64,000 bases of DNA from PFJX01 sp031426735 (GTDB taxonomy: Bacteria > Pseudomonadota > Gammaproteobacteria > Burkholderiales > Thiobacillaceae): positions 1 to 64,000 of the forward strand of contig JASJPK010000029.1 of assembly GCA_031426735.1 (NCBI GenBank). The letters are read 5' to 3'. Below are positions 20,301-29,984 of the stretch, piece after piece. The stretch's first letter is position 1; each line of letters opens with the position of its first letter. Below the pieces are notes generated by a model. The model worked only from the letters and a program-made list of their open reading frames with translations. It was not told the origin of the DNA and did not search any database. Position numbers and translations under genes: made by a program.

Positions 20301-23300
20301 GAGCGACATCACCGGCAGCGTCAGCGGCACCAGCCTGGCCTGGAGCACGAACCTGCGCAACGGCGCCAATTCCTTGCAATTCAAGGTCAGCGACAGCGCC
20401 GGCAACGATGGCGCGGTTGCCAGCCAGGCCTACACGCTGGACACCGTTCTGCCCAACCTGGCCGTGGCCAGTGTCGGCGATGGCAACCTGAGTCTTGCCG
20501 AAGCCACCGGCGCTGCCGGGGTCGTCACAGTCAACGCGGAAACCGATGCCAATATCGCCGTGGTTTTCACCGGCCCATCCGGCAGTGTCAGTAAAAATCT
20601 GACCGGCAACGGCGGCGATCTTGCCGTCGCCCTGACCTCTGGCGATCTCACCACACTGGGCAACGGCGCGGTCGCTGTCGCCACCACCGCAACCGATGCT
20701 GCCGGCAATTCCCGCTTCAGCGCCGTCGGCGGCTTCAATCTGGATACCCTCGCACCTGCCGCGCCGGTCATCCAGGCCGTGGCAACCGACAACATCGTCA
20801 ATGCCGCCGAGAAGACCGCCGGTGTGACGGTCTCCGGCACCGCCCAGTCCGGCTCCAGCGTTGCCGTGACCTGGGGCGATACAACCCATACCGTCACTGC
20901 TGTCGGTGGCGTCTGGACCGCCCAATTCTCCAGCGGCGAAATTCCCGTCGACGGGGCTTACACCCTCAGCGCCAGCGCCACCGACGCCGCCGGCAACGTC
21001 GGCACCGCCGGCACGCGCGCGGTCACTATCGATAGCGTGGCTCCGGCCGCGCCCATCGTGGCGCCCGCCGACAGCACGGTGATCGCGCATGAAGGCGCCT
21101 TCTACCTCAACAACGGGCAAATCAATGTCAGCGGCCTGGAAACGGGCGCCACCTGGCAATACTCGCTGAATGGCGGTGCCAACTGGCAGAACGGCAGCGG
21201 CGCCAGCTTCACCCTGTCGAATGGCAGCTATGGCTCGGAAGTTCAGGTACGCCAGATCGATCAGGCGGGCAACGTGGGTGCGCCGGACATCAACGACGGC
21301 GAACCCGTCATCGTCGACACCGTCGCCCCCCAGTTCGTCAGCGCCCAAGTCAATGGCGCCAGCCTGACGCTCAACTATGACGGCCCGCTGGATAGCCTGC
21401 ATCCCGCCGCCGCCGGGGCTTTCACCGTCTCGGTCAACGGTTCGGCACGCAGTGTCAGCAATGTCGCCGCCAGCGGCAATGCGGCAACGCTGACCCTGGC
21501 GTCCGCAGTTGCCAGCGGCGACACCGTCACCATTGCTTACAGCGACCCGACTGCCGGCGACGATGTCAATGCCATGCAGGATATCGCCGGAAACGACGCC
21601 GTCAGCCTGTCCGCTACCGCGGTAAACAATGTGACCACCCCCTCGGCCCTGACGTTAATCAGCGCCAATGTCTTGAATGAATCGCTTACGCTGCGCTACA
21701 ACCAAATCCTGGATACGGCTCATCAGCCGTCTTCCAGCTACTTCGCGGTCACGGTCAACGGCCAGAATCGCAGCGTTGCCAACCTGACCATCGATAGCGA
21801 TAACGTCGAACTGACCTTGGGCGCACCGGTCGCTGTCGGCGATGTCGTTCTTGTCAGTTACAACGACCCCAGCGTAGCCAACAATATATTTGCCGTGCAG
21901 AACCTCGCTGGCGACGATGCGGCGACACTGATCAACCAGGTTGTCACCAACGATTCCGGTGTGAACTTCAGTGCGCCCAGTCTGGTGGGGGCTTCGTTTA
22001 CGGAAGCGGTCAATTCAACGATCACCCTCAACTTCAGCGAGGCCATGCAGATTGGGGTGGGCAACCTGCCTACGTTGTTCAAGAACGGTACCGCCGCCGT
22101 AACGGTAACCGGTGTGTCGGCATCCGGCTCCAACGTCACCATCACCACCAACGCCACGCTGGCCGCTAACGATTACATCGAGATCCGCTACGACGGCAAC
22201 GCAGTGCGTGATCTGGCAAACAATAAATTTGACCAGGGCACCCTGGTCATCGGCGGCTCCGGCGTCAATACGATTGATTTAAGCGAACTGAACTGGAGTG
22301 GTTCGAGCGTCATTTGGCCGATCACGATTCGTTCCAACGGCGGCAACGACATCATTACCGGCAGCAACAGCAATGATCTGATCAACGGCGGCGGCGGTTC
22401 CGATACCCTCAACGGTCATTGGGGCGCGGACAGCATCAATCTTTCCGAGCCGTTGGCCTCGCGGGCCAGCGACACCGTGATGGTCATGACGGATGGCGGC
22501 GACAGCAGCGGCAGCAAGATCGTGAACTGGGACACCGTGCGTCACTTCGATGTCTCCGGCACCACCAATAACGACAAGCTCAGCCTGGCTTCCAACACCA
22601 TTGCCGCTGACGCCAGCCATGTCGATGGCACGGACGTCGGCGCGTTGGCGAAACACAGTGTTGCCAGCGGCATCCTCACCTTCGAAAACGCCAGCGGCAC
22701 GGCCATCGCCATTAACGATGCCAACCTGCAAAACGCCATCGACTATCTGGAAACCAACCTCACCACGCTGGGTGCAGCACTGGCCTTCGGGGCGGATACG
22801 GATGGCGATGGCAGCAATGACAGCTTGTTCGTCTATCAAAAGCTTCAAGACTCAGGTTCTAACGATTACGACAGCGATGTGCTGATCGAACTGGAAGGCG
22901 TCAATGGCGTCACGCTGGGCACGACAGCGGGGCAGAACGTGGTTCAACTCGTCGATACCCAGGGCCCGTCCCCCATCGATGCCGATTTCACCCTCGTTGC
23001 TAATGCCGTCTTCCATCTGGCATTCAACGAGAACGTGCTGGTCACCAATACGGCGGGAATCACGCTGACCAAGAATGGTGCCGGCGCCAATATCGTCACC
23101 GGCGTATCCGCCAGCGCTAACGTCCTCGACGTACAAACCAATGCCACCTTGGCGGCAACGGACTATGTGCTGTTGTCCTACGACGGCGCCACCGGCACGG
23201 TGCAGGATGCCATCGGCAACAAAGCGGGCGACTTCCTGCCTGGTGTGGCGATTGGCGGCACGGGTAATACAACCATCGACTTGAGCACCAAGTCGCCCCT

Positions 23301-26300
23301 GGCCGACGGTTCCGGTTATGGGCTTTACGACCCGGATGGCGGCAACGACACGTTGATCGGTACTACAGGAAGTGACGATCTGGAAGGTGGTATCGGCAAC
23401 GACAGCCTTAGCGGTAACGCCGGCGACGACGATATACGTGGCGGCACCGGTGCGGACAGTCTGAACGGTGGCGCGGGGGCGGATAACTACCGTTTTGAGC
23501 AAGGCGACTCCACGCCAGTGGTATTCGCCGATGGTGACAGCAACGGCCTGGATGACGGCGACACCTTCAGCTTTACCGGTGGCGCGGATGTCATCGCGGG
23601 CAGCGGTTTCACCGTAACCGGCCCGAATGGCGACCGTATCGAGCTTGACTCAGGAATCCCCAACCAGAGTCTGATGGTCATGGCAGGCGACATACCCAAC
23701 AACGGTATGGTCGTTGATCAAAGCTATACACGGGCACGCGGCGACTACAACAGTGGCACCGGCATCTTCACGCTGAACGCGGCCAGTGGTGCCGACATAC
23801 TTGCGCTCTATGACGGTAACGGCGCGGTCGGCGCGGTCAGTCAGACGGCTATCGTCATGCAGGGCGTCAGTTACAACGATTTGCAGACCGATGGTTATGG
23901 CCATGCCTGGCTTGCCAGCAACGCGGCGAGTCCTGTCATCGTCAGCAACGGCGGCGGCGCAACGGCAAACCTGAACGTGGCGGAAAACACCACTTACGTC
24001 GCCACGGTAATCGCCAGCGACGCCGACGGCAACGCACTCAACTACAGTATCAACGGCGGCTCCGACGCGGCCATGTTCGGCATCAATTCAACAACCGGCG
24101 CGCTTTCCTTCATCAATGCGCCTAACTTTGAATCCCCCACCGATAGCGGCGGCAACAACGTCTACGACGTCATGGTCCAGGTCAGCGACGGCATCTTCAG
24201 CGACAGCCAGGCCATCGCGGTGACGGTGACGGACATCAATGAAAACGCGCCCCCCGCAACGCTCGTTCTGGGCACTGGCGCATCCAGTCTCTCCCTCATC
24301 AATCCCGCGGTACTGGATGGCAAGGTTTATTACTACGTGGATCGCTCGGGTGATGGCACCAACGCCGGTGACGACTACTTCTACCATTTCGAATTGGATC
24401 AACTGTTCAACGGCGGCAACGACACGGTGGATACCCAGCCAGCCGGCGCCGTCGCGGGTGTGGATGATGCAAGAACCTACCTCTCCGGCGACTACACCGT
24501 GGTCTTGCCTACCCAAACCGAATTGCATGCACTGTTCGCAGTCCAAGGCTCGCCGAATGGATGGATCAATGGCCTCTATCTGTCCTCCACCCTGCAATCC
24601 CCCGGATTCCATTACCGTGAAAACACCAATGGCGGTGCCGGACTGGCGGCGGATACCGCCGGCAATTCGCTGGCGGTGCAGATACTGTTAGGCGGCAGCG
24701 TCGATATCACCCCACCGCAGTTCCAGAACGCCAGCATTCAGGGTGCCACCCTGGTGCTTACGTATAGCGAGGTACTGGACACCGCCAATCTCATGTCGCG
24801 CATCGGCAATACCGTCGAGGTCAGAGTCAATGGTGAGGTACGGACCTTTGGCGACATGATAGGCAGTAACAACAGCGTAATCCTGACTCTGTCCAGTCCA
24901 GTAACCAACACCGACATTGTCACGGTAAGTTACACCGACCCGACCTTGGGTGACGATGCCAACGCCATGCAGGACATTGCGGGTAATGACGCACCCAGTC
25001 TGAGCCCCACCCTGGTGACCAACATCAGCACCGGCAGCGACGTCACTCCGCCTTTCCCGGTCGGCGCCTCCTTCGTGGCGGGCACCAATGTCTACACGGC
25101 GGTTTTCAGCGAAGCCATGCAAGTGGGCACCGGCACGGTGCCGACCCTGCTGCTGAACGGCACCACACCGATCACGGTCACCGCCAACCCGGTCGCTTCC
25201 GGCAATTCCATTTCAGTCACCACGGGCACCACCTTCAGCGCCACTGACTATGTCATGGTGAGCTGCAGCGGCGGCAGCCTTTTCAAGGATCTCGCGGGCA
25301 ACTCGGTGATCCCGGGGACCCGTTTCGTCGGCGGCGATGGCGACAACACCATCAATGCCTTCGACTTCAACATCGCGCAATGGCCGGTAACCCTGCTGGG
25401 CAACGGTGGTAGCGACACCCTCACCGGTACCGGTGGCAATGACACGCTGGTCGGGGGCGATGGCGCCGACATCCTTGTCGGCGGTTGGGGACAAGACACC
25501 CTCGTCCTGACCGAATCGACGCCAACCAGCGATACCGTCCTTCCAATGCATGATGGCGATAGCGGCAGCCAGGTTTATTTCTATGACACCGTGCTTGGCT
25601 TCGATGTCTCCCATGCGGCTGGCGTCAACAACGACCAGCTCAACCTGCCGTCCGGCCATATCGCCGCTGACGTAAGCCATGCGAATGGCGCCGATGTCGG
25701 CAGCCTGGCGCAGCACAGCATCACGGGCGGCATCCTCACCTTCGAGAATGCCAGCGGCAACGCCATTCTGATCGACGCCGGCAATCTCGACGCTGCAACG
25801 GCCTACCTGGAGTTGAACCTGGCTACCCCCGGCCAGGCCCTGGCCTTCCAGGCGGACACCGACAGCAGTGGCACCGCGGATAGCCTGTTCGTGTTCCAAG
25901 ATCAGGGCGGATCGGATCTCGACAATGACGTCATGATCAAGCTGGCGGGTTTGACTGGCGTCAGCTTGGCCACGACTGCCGGCCAGAACGTGGTCCGGAT
26001 CGTCGATACCAGCGGCCCTTCGCCTCATGCAGCTGCGCTTACCGCCAACGGCCTCACCATCGATTTCAACGAAACCGTCGCCAGCGTCGACTTTGCCGGG
26101 CTGACCTTTCAGAAAGGCAATGGCACCACACTCAGTGCAATGACGCCGAATGCATTGCCGAGCATCTCCGGCAATAGCGTCACGGTCTCTACCAATACCA
26201 GCATTGGCGCCAACGACTACGTGCTGGTCACGGTCAGCGATGTCGCCCACCAAAGTGCGATGGACAGCTTTGGCAACAGCGCCACTCTGCTTGATAGCGA

Positions 26301-29300
26301 TAGCGGCGCGTTCGCCGGCAGCGGTGGGGCAAACGTCAACCTCTCCGGCTTGACAGGCCAGTTCTTCCTGGAAGGTGGTGCCGGCAACGACACCCTTACG
26401 ACCAACAACAACGGGGACGACCTCTGGGGCAACGCGGGCGACGATATCCTGTTTGGCGGCAGCGGCGACGGCGATATTGCGGGCGGCACCGGCGCGGACA
26501 GCATGAATGGCGGCGCAGGCGCAGAACAATATGAGTTCACTCAGGGCGATTCCACCCCGGTGACATTCAATTCAGGCGCCGGAACCTACACCTTTACCGG
26601 TGGGGCGGATGTCATCAGTGGCGGCTTCAACGTTGCTGCGACCAACCTCAATGTCAATATGTCCAACGACACCGGTGACCGCATCCATCTGCGTTCGGAC
26701 ATGCCCGGCAACGGCATGTCATCCATGGCCAACCCGGGCGACGGAACGGTTACCGACCAGCACTACTTCCTGGAGCGCGGCAATTACAGCGCGGGTGTAT
26801 TCACCAACAACGTCACGGGTGCCGACACCCTGGTGGTCTACGACGGAGATAGCGCGACGGGCGGGGTCAGCCAGACTGCATTGGTCGTGCAAGGCGTAGA
26901 CCCGACGCAACTGACTACCACCAACTGGGGAAACATCTATTACAGCGGTAGCGGCGACACCAGCGCGCCCATCAGTACCGGCGCCAGCTTTACCAACACT
27001 GCCAATTCCGTCATTACGATGACATTTGACGAGGCGGTGACTGCCAGTGGCCTCAACGGAGTCAGCTTCAGCCTGAATCCCTCCGATGCAAATGGATGGC
27101 AAGGCACGCCGCTCGCCATTACCGGCTTCAGCGGTCCGGGTACAAGCACGGTGAGTTTCACCACCAACGCAACCTTGTCCAGTACGGATGTGGTGCGCAT
27201 GCGCTATGACGCTGGGCCGGGCGATTTGCGCGATTTGTCAAACAATGCCGTGCCTTCCGGTGAAATCTGGTTTGGCGGCTCCGGCGACAACAACATCGAC
27301 CTGGATTGGTACTGGACCGGCTACCCGGTGGCGTTGCGCGGTAACGGCGGCGCGGACCATCTGGTCGGTACGGATGGCAATGACGTGCTCATCGATGGCG
27401 GTGGGTCCGATATCTTGCTGGGCAGTTTCGGCGCCGACATCATCCGTTTGGTTGAGAACGGCAGCGACAAGCCTTATGCCAGGGATGTGGTGAAGATCGA
27501 ATTGGGCGAGAGCCCGTCTATGGGCGTTGCGGTTGGAAACGCAGCCGGAGTCGACTTCGACGTCGTGCTGGGTTCGTTGACTTCACCCACGGGAACCGGT
27601 TTCGACATCGCTTCCGCCACGGTTGCCAACCATGATGTGCTCGATCTGCCATCCAATGTCATCGCCGCTGACGTTGCGCATGTCGATGGCGTCGACTCGG
27701 GCGTGCTGGCCAAGCACAGCATCAGCAACGGCATTCTCACCTTCGAGAATGACGCCAACGTGGCCACGCTGATTGACATGAGCAACGCGGCAGACGCGAT
27801 CAATTATCTGGAAACGAATGTCACCAACCACAGCACGGTCGGATTCGAGATCGATACGGACGGCGATGGCAGTGTGGATTCGCTGATCGTGTTCCAGGAT
27901 TCAGGCACGATCCCTCTGTTTGGGAATGTATCGACGCCCGATGTCGCAGTGGCTCTTGCCGGCATCACGGCTGCCACGTTGGGTACGACCGCTGCCGCGA
28001 ACGTGGTGCAGATCCAGGATACGCAAGCACCCGAGCCAGTCGGTGTGGCGCTGTCCAACGATGGCTTCGATCTCAATTTCACCGAAAATGTCTTTGCCAC
28101 GACCAGCGTCGCGTTGTCGATGTTGAAAAATGGCGTTACCACGATGACCATCACCAGCGTGACCGGCAACGGCACGGATGCGCTGCAGATCAATACCAAT
28201 CAGACTTTGCTGGACACGGATTGGGTGTTGATGGACTACAACGGATCGGACACTACCAATGGCGTTCGCGATGCTGCCAACAACGTGCTGCTGGATGACA
28301 GCGAGCCGGGTTCAGGTGGTTTTGCCGAAGGCGGTAGCGGCAATAACACCATCGATCTTTCTGCCAAGGTGGACGGCACCTACTACGACATCAATGGCAA
28401 CGCGGGCGACGATACGTTGGTCGGCGGTGCGGGGGGCGACTGGATTAACGGTGGTGCCGGCGCCGATACCCTGACTGGCAGCGGTGGCGGCGACGAGTTC
28501 AAACTCGACCAAGGCGATTCACCCGAGGTCACCGGCAAGGTCCTGGGCGTCGATGGGGTGCTCAACACCGGCGACACCTTCAGTTTCGCCAATGGCGTCG
28601 ACCGCATCACCGATCTATCCAGCGACGAGGGCATTGAACTTGGCGTGTCCCTGTCGGATTTGTTCGGTAATTCGGGCGCACCCAGCTATATGGGCAATGT
28701 GCCTGCCAACGGTCTTGCCACCGACCAGGGTTATTTCGCGGTGCAGGGCAATTACGTCGCAGGAACCTTCACCGTGAACTCCTCGACAGGCAGCGATACC
28801 CTGATCGTCTGGGACGGCGACTCCAGCAACATGGTGACCCAGACCGGCATCGTGCTTTCCGGTGTCCAGGCTACAGATCTGCAGTTGGGCGGCAGCTTCA
28901 TCGGCTTGATGGCCACATCCGGCTTATCCAACGGAAACGACATCTATGCGCTGCCGGCGCCCGGCGTTATCGGCCAGACTGTCGATGGCCTGGGCGGCGC
29001 CGATACCTTGGCACTCGCTTTCTTGCCTGACACGATCATGTTTGATGGCGATGGCTTGTACTTCGGGGAAAACATCGACTCCCTCAGCATTACTCCCACT
29101 TCGATGGTGTTCTCGCTGGAGAAACAGGTTGATACCAGCTACCTCCTGAGCGGCATGCATGATGTTCAGGCACAGCAGCCAGTGACCGACTACGACATCA
29201 CCCTGCAAAACTTCGAAAGCCTGCATTTCGACGATGGCACGAATGGGCTGGACATCAATCTCGCCAGCGACATCGGCGTGGTCGCGGCGAGCCAGGCGGT

Positions 29301-29700
29301 CAACGGCGTATTGGACGGCAACACGCTGGCCGGGAATTACCTGTTCGCCAGCTACGAGGTAGGTGCGGGCGTCAGCCAGGTCATCGGTGGTGCTGCCATG
29401 GCGGATACGGCAGGCCTGTTCTTCGATGTCAGTTCTGGCGCAATTGAGATGATCAAGGATGATAGCGTGATCAACCAGCCGGTCTGGCGCTTCATGGAGG
29501 GCGCCAACGAAGTGTTCAACCTGACCGAGGTCGGCAGCGACTGGTCAGTCGACTATGCATTCAATGGCGCGGGCAGCGATGTCGCGCTAAGCAATGTCGA
29601 GTATGTGACGGTCACCAACTCGATCAATGATGCCACCTTGCTCAGAATGGGCTTTGCCACCACTGAACCGCTAGTCATTGAACCGCTGCTCATCGTCTGA
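17353..29700 (+). CDS. 4,115-residue RTX/SwmB/cadherin-like modular surface protein
   Basis: The ATG at 17353 follows GAAGG with five-base spacing. The protein opens directly in the GVDxVYV/DKxYLxGxW double module (residues ~10-285) that is almost identical to gene 1, without the LEPR-XLL and CARDB portions. Then come two Big-type Ig repeats (~281-483), a SwmB-like domain, a DTNGDGTGD calcium segment (~600), more Ig and SwmB-like domains, and three large composite modules (21960-23950, 25035-26950, 26960-28920). Each module combines Ig-like domains, RTX nonapeptides (GGxGxDxL) and a QGDSTPV motif block. A cadherin-like domain (~2200-2300) and a YYYVDRSGDGTN block lie between modules A and B. 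The C-terminal ~230 residues lack the cassette of genes 5-9. Calcium-dependent surface adhesion after type I secretion is the likely role, inferred from composition. Confidence 0.88.
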   Translation: MSTTSRYTLLGIGANLMDFHIPYGNLSLDGQEIIFKGNSGVDQVYVGSASGLTFDFTQAGLGVDKIYLEGSWADYSRSFSGAVVTFTRTTGGSEVIKAISGDSLIFADGTVSVLDALNFVKGTASEPVPSGAVSTAFPMAAVGGPFSNTVRAVVQDASGETIALSRPGVALLVKGGSGVDVVYVTAGANVDGTQLGLGQDKVYLRGNWGDYTGSFTGSVVTLTRTVGEDTETVKFLGGSESAFDSVVFANGTARSVDILKYVNGTVATPPTLSSSEVTPGVDTTPPTLSVVAVGDGNLTAGEAISGSGVLSITAEIGAAVVVVLTGVGGQVTRVLTGDGTAQVVMLDVAELATLGEGAVTIVTTATDAFNNVSSDTTGGFILDTITPELTVATAGDGQLTAAEAATGVVSVTAETGAEVSVVLTGTLGQVTKALTGTGASQTVTLAAGDLTALGDGAVTVSTSATDAAGNIASSADGAFNLDTTAPVLASAIVNGDVLTLTYTEANALDGVNMAATGDFAVLVNGNPVAVNAVAVNGNAVNLTLASTVANGSSMSVSYTGSGAAAIQDTAGNDAATLSGQSVDVPNGSLADGYIRDAHIYIDTNGDGTGDFDTGVYTNASGNFFLPPETPVGTIIAIGGVNIDTGVPNTLVYKAPAGSTTVSPLTTLVQTYADTNSVSAAAAETAVQDALGLPAGVDLLTFDPLAASPSDADAVAVQKAAAQIATIATLAASAPAVGSTGDQAAQQVFDNLVNTVTAPAATVDLSDAATSTALLGDRTTIADTDVSDATTAIGVATDFSGISLAQAEALDNIAPAAPIAAPDLLAGSDSGRLNNDDISSDTTPSVRVRINTGATDGSAAVAGNTANVFDGANQIGSGVISADDIANGFIDITTSALVDGVHGLTATLTDSAGNVGSASAALSLNIDTLVPSVSIGSIALSADSGSSASDFLTKVAAQTVTATLSGPLAAGEHLYGSTNGGATWSDITGSVSGTSLAWSTNLRNGANSLQFKVSDSAGNDGAVASQAYTLDTVLPNLAVASVGDGNLSLAEATGAAGVVTVNAETDANIAVVFTGPSGSVSKNLTGNGGDLAVALTSGDLTTLGNGAVAVATTATDAAGNSRFSAVGGFNLDTLAPAAPVIQAVATDNIVNAAEKTAGVTVSGTAQSGSSVAVTWGDTTHTVTAVGGVWTAQFSSGEIPVDGAYTLSASATDAAGNVGTAGTRAVTIDSVAPAAPIVAPADSTVIAHEGAFYLNNGQINVSGLETGATWQYSLNGGANWQNGSGASFTLSNGSYGSEVQVRQIDQAGNVGAPDINDGEPVIVDTVAPQFVSAQVNGASLTLNYDGPLDSLHPAAAGAFTVSVNGSARSVSNVAASGNAATLTLASAVASGDTVTIAYSDPTAGDDVNAMQDIAGNDAVSLSATAVNNVTTPSALTLISANVLNESLTLRYNQILDTAHQPSSSYFAVTVNGQNRSVANLTIDSDNVELTLGAPVAVGDVVLVSYNDPSVANNIFAVQNLAGDDAATLINQVVTNDSGVNFSAPSLVGASFTEAVNSTITLNFSEAMQIGVGNLPTLFKNGTAAVTVTGVSASGSNVTITTNATLAANDYIEIRYDGNAVRDLANNKFDQGTLVIGGSGVNTIDLSELNWSGSSVIWPITIRSNGGNDIITGSNSNDLINGGGGSDTLNGHWGADSINLSEPLASRASDTVMVMTDGGDSSGSKIVNWDTVRHFDVSGTTNNDKLSLASNTIAADASHVDGTDVGALAKHSVASGILTFENASGTAIAINDANLQNAIDYLETNLTTLGAALAFGADTDGDGSNDSLFVYQKLQDSGSNDYDSDVLIELEGVNGVTLGTTAGQNVVQLVDTQGPSPIDADFTLVANAVFHLAFNENVLVTNTAGITLTKNGAGANIVTGVSASANVLDVQTNATLAATDYVLLSYDGATGTVQDAIGNKAGDFLPGVAIGGTGNTTIDLSTKSPLADGSGYGLYDPDGGNDTLIGTTGSDDLEGGIGNDSLSGNAGDDDIRGGTGADSLNGGAGADNYRFEQGDSTPVVFADGDSNGLDDGDTFSFTGGADVIAGSGFTVTGPNGDRIELDSGIPNQSLMVMAGDIPNNGMVVDQSYTRARGDYNSGTGIFTLNAASGADILALYDGNGAVGAVSQTAIVMQGVSYNDLQTDGYGHAWLASNAASPVIVSNGGGATANLNVAENTTYVATVIASDADGNALNYSINGGSDAAMFGINSTTGALSFINAPNFESPTDSGGNNVYDVMVQVSDGIFSDSQAIAVTVTDINENAPPATLVLGTGASSLSLINPAVLDGKVYYYVDRSGDGTNAGDDYFYHFELDQLFNGGNDTVDTQPAGAVAGVDDARTYLSGDYTVVLPTQTELHALFAVQGSPNGWINGLYLSSTLQSPGFHYRENTNGGAGLAADTAGNSLAVQILLGGSVDITPPQFQNASIQGATLVLTYSEVLDTANLMSRIGNTVEVRVNGEVRTFGDMIGSNNSVILTLSSPVTNTDIVTVSYTDPTLGDDANAMQDIAGNDAPSLSPTLVTNISTGSDVTPPFPVGASFVAGTNVYTAVFSEAMQVGTGTVPTLLLNGTTPITVTANPVASGNSISVTTGTTFSATDYVMVSCSGGSLFKDLAGNSVIPGTRFVGGDGDNTINAFDFNIAQWPVTLLGNGGSDTLTGTGGNDTLVGGDGADILVGGWGQDTLVLTESTPTSDTVLPMHDGDSGSQVYFYDTVLGFDVSHAAGVNNDQLNLPSGHIAADVSHANGADVGSLAQHSITGGILTFENASGNAILIDAGNLDAATAYLELNLATPGQALAFQADTDSSGTADSLFVFQDQGGSDLDNDVMIKLAGLTGVSLATTAGQNVVRIVDTSGPSPHAAALTANGLTIDFNETVASVDFAGLTFQKGNGTTLSAMTPNALPSISGNSVTVSTNTSIGANDYVLVTVSDVAHQSAMDSFGNSATLLDSDSGAFAGSGGANVNLSGLTGQFFLEGGAGNDTLTTNNNGDDLWGNAGDDILFGGSGDGDIAGGTGADSMNGGAGAEQYEFTQGDSTPVTFNSGAGTYTFTGGADVISGGFNVAATNLNVNMSNDTGDRIHLRSDMPGNGMSSMANPGDGTVTDQHYFLERGNYSAGVFTNNVTGADTLVVYDGDSATGGVSQTALVVQGVDPTQLTTTNWGNIYYSGSGDTSAPISTGASFTNTANSVITMTFDEAVTASGLNGVSFSLNPSDANGWQGTPLAITGFSGPGTSTVSFTTNATLSSTDVVRMRYDAGPGDLRDLSNNAVPSGEIWFGGSGDNNIDLDWYWTGYPVALRGNGGADHLVGTDGNDVLIDGGGSDILLGSFGADIIRLVENGSDKPYARDVVKIELGESPSMGVAVGNAAGVDFDVVLGSLTSPTGTGFDIASATVANHDVLDLPSNVIAADVAHVDGVDSGVLAKHSISNGILTFENDANVATLIDMSNAADAINYLETNVTNHSTVGFEIDTDGDGSVDSLIVFQDSGTIPLFGNVSTPDVAVALAGITAATLGTTAAANVVQIQDTQAPEPVGVALSNDGFDLNFTENVFATTSVALSMLKNGVTTMTITSVTGNGTDALQINTNQTLLDTDWVLMDYNGSDTTNGVRDAANNVLLDDSEPGSGGFAEGGSGNNTIDLSAKVDGTYYDINGNAGDDTLVGGAGGDWINGGAGADTLTGSGGGDEFKLDQGDSPEVTGKVLGVDGVLNTGDTFSFANGVDRITDLSSDEGIELGVSLSDLFGNSGAPSYMGNVPANGLATDQGYFAVQGNYVAGTFTVNSSTGSDTLIVWDGDSSNMVTQTGIVLSGVQATDLQLGGSFIGLMATSGLSNGNDIYALPAPGVIGQTVDGLGGADTLALAFLPDTIMFDGDGLYFGENIDSLSITPTSMVFSLEKQVDTSYLLSGMHDVQAQQPVTDYDITLQNFESLHFDDGTNGLDINLASDIGVVAASQAVNGVLDGNTLAGNYLFASYEVGAGVSQVIGGAAMADTAGLFFDVSSGAIEMIKDDSVINQPVWRFMEGANEVFNLTEVGSDWSVDYAFNGAGSDVALSNVEYVTVTNSINDATLLRMGFATTEPLVIEPLLIV
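17362..18205 (+). repeat. Inverted duplicate segment, copy in gene 4
   Basis: This is the partner of 8845-9688, encoding SRYTLLGIGANLMDF through the second module. It sits at the very start of gene 4 but at about residues 202-483 of gene 1. Confidence 0.92.
21960..23950 (+). repeat. Composite module A of gene 4
   Basis: Order: Ig-like with NFSEAMQ, RTX run GGNDIITGSNSNDLING, the block DVGALAKHSVASGILTFENA, a second Ig-like domain, RTX, EQGDSTPV and a DRIELDSG segment. Modules B and C repeat this order with diverged sequence. Confidence 0.8.
25035..26950 (+). repeat. Composite module B of gene 4
   Basis: Same order as module A: VFSEAMQVG, GGNDTLVGGDGADILVGG, DVGSLAQHSITGGILTFENA, second Ig-like, RTX, TQGDSTPV and DRIHLRSD. 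Confidence 0.8.
26960..28920 (+). repeat. Composite module C of gene 4
   Basis: Same order again: TFDEAVTASG, GTDGNDVLIDGGGSDILLG, DSGVLAKHSISNGILTFEND, second Ig-like, RTX and LDQGDSPEV. This is the most diverged copy and lies next to the unique C-terminal part. Confidence 0.8.
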
Positions 29701-29717
29701 CCCTGCGTCTGCACCGG

Positions 29718-29743
29718 ACGGCGCCTGTTGAAGCAGGCGCCGT
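29718..29743 (+). terminator. Hairpin terminator candidate after gene 4
   Basis: ACGGCGCCTG and CAGGCGCCGT form a perfect 10-bp stem with a 6-base loop, 17 bases past the stop. The strong GC stem favours termination, but no U-tract follows. Confidence 0.5.
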
Positions 29744-29757
29744 CACGATGCCCTGGC

Positions 29758-29815
29758 AATCGCGCCTTGGAAGGCGCTCCTACACCCCCGTAGGAGCGGC
29801 GTCCACGCCGAGATT
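29758..29815. repeat. Imperfect copy of the AATCGCGCC palindrome family
   Basis: The left arm is the same as that of the perfect palindrome at 29845-29902. The right arm is diverged (GTAGGAGCGGCGTCC...), so the stem is interrupted. Confidence 0.7.
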
Positions 29816-29844
29816 GAGCAGGGATGTTTCACGATGCCCCGAGC

Positions 29845-29902
29845 AATCGCGCCTTGGAAGGCGCTCCTACCCCCCCGTAGGAGCGCCTTCCAAGGCGCGA
29901 TT
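29845..29902. repeat. Perfect 26-bp-arm intergenic palindrome
   Basis: The arms 29845-29870 and 29877-29902 are exact reverse complements around a CCCCCC loop. The arm begins AATCGCGCC and ends CTCCTAC. It is a dispersed REP-like element rather than a gene-specific site, since a related copy lies 30 bases upstream. Confidence 0.85.
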
Positions 29903-29984
29903 GAGCTGGACAACGACGTCAACCGCAACCGGATTCCGCGGGATGACCGGTAAACTTGAGTTTTTCGCTTGAGAGCGAGCACGT

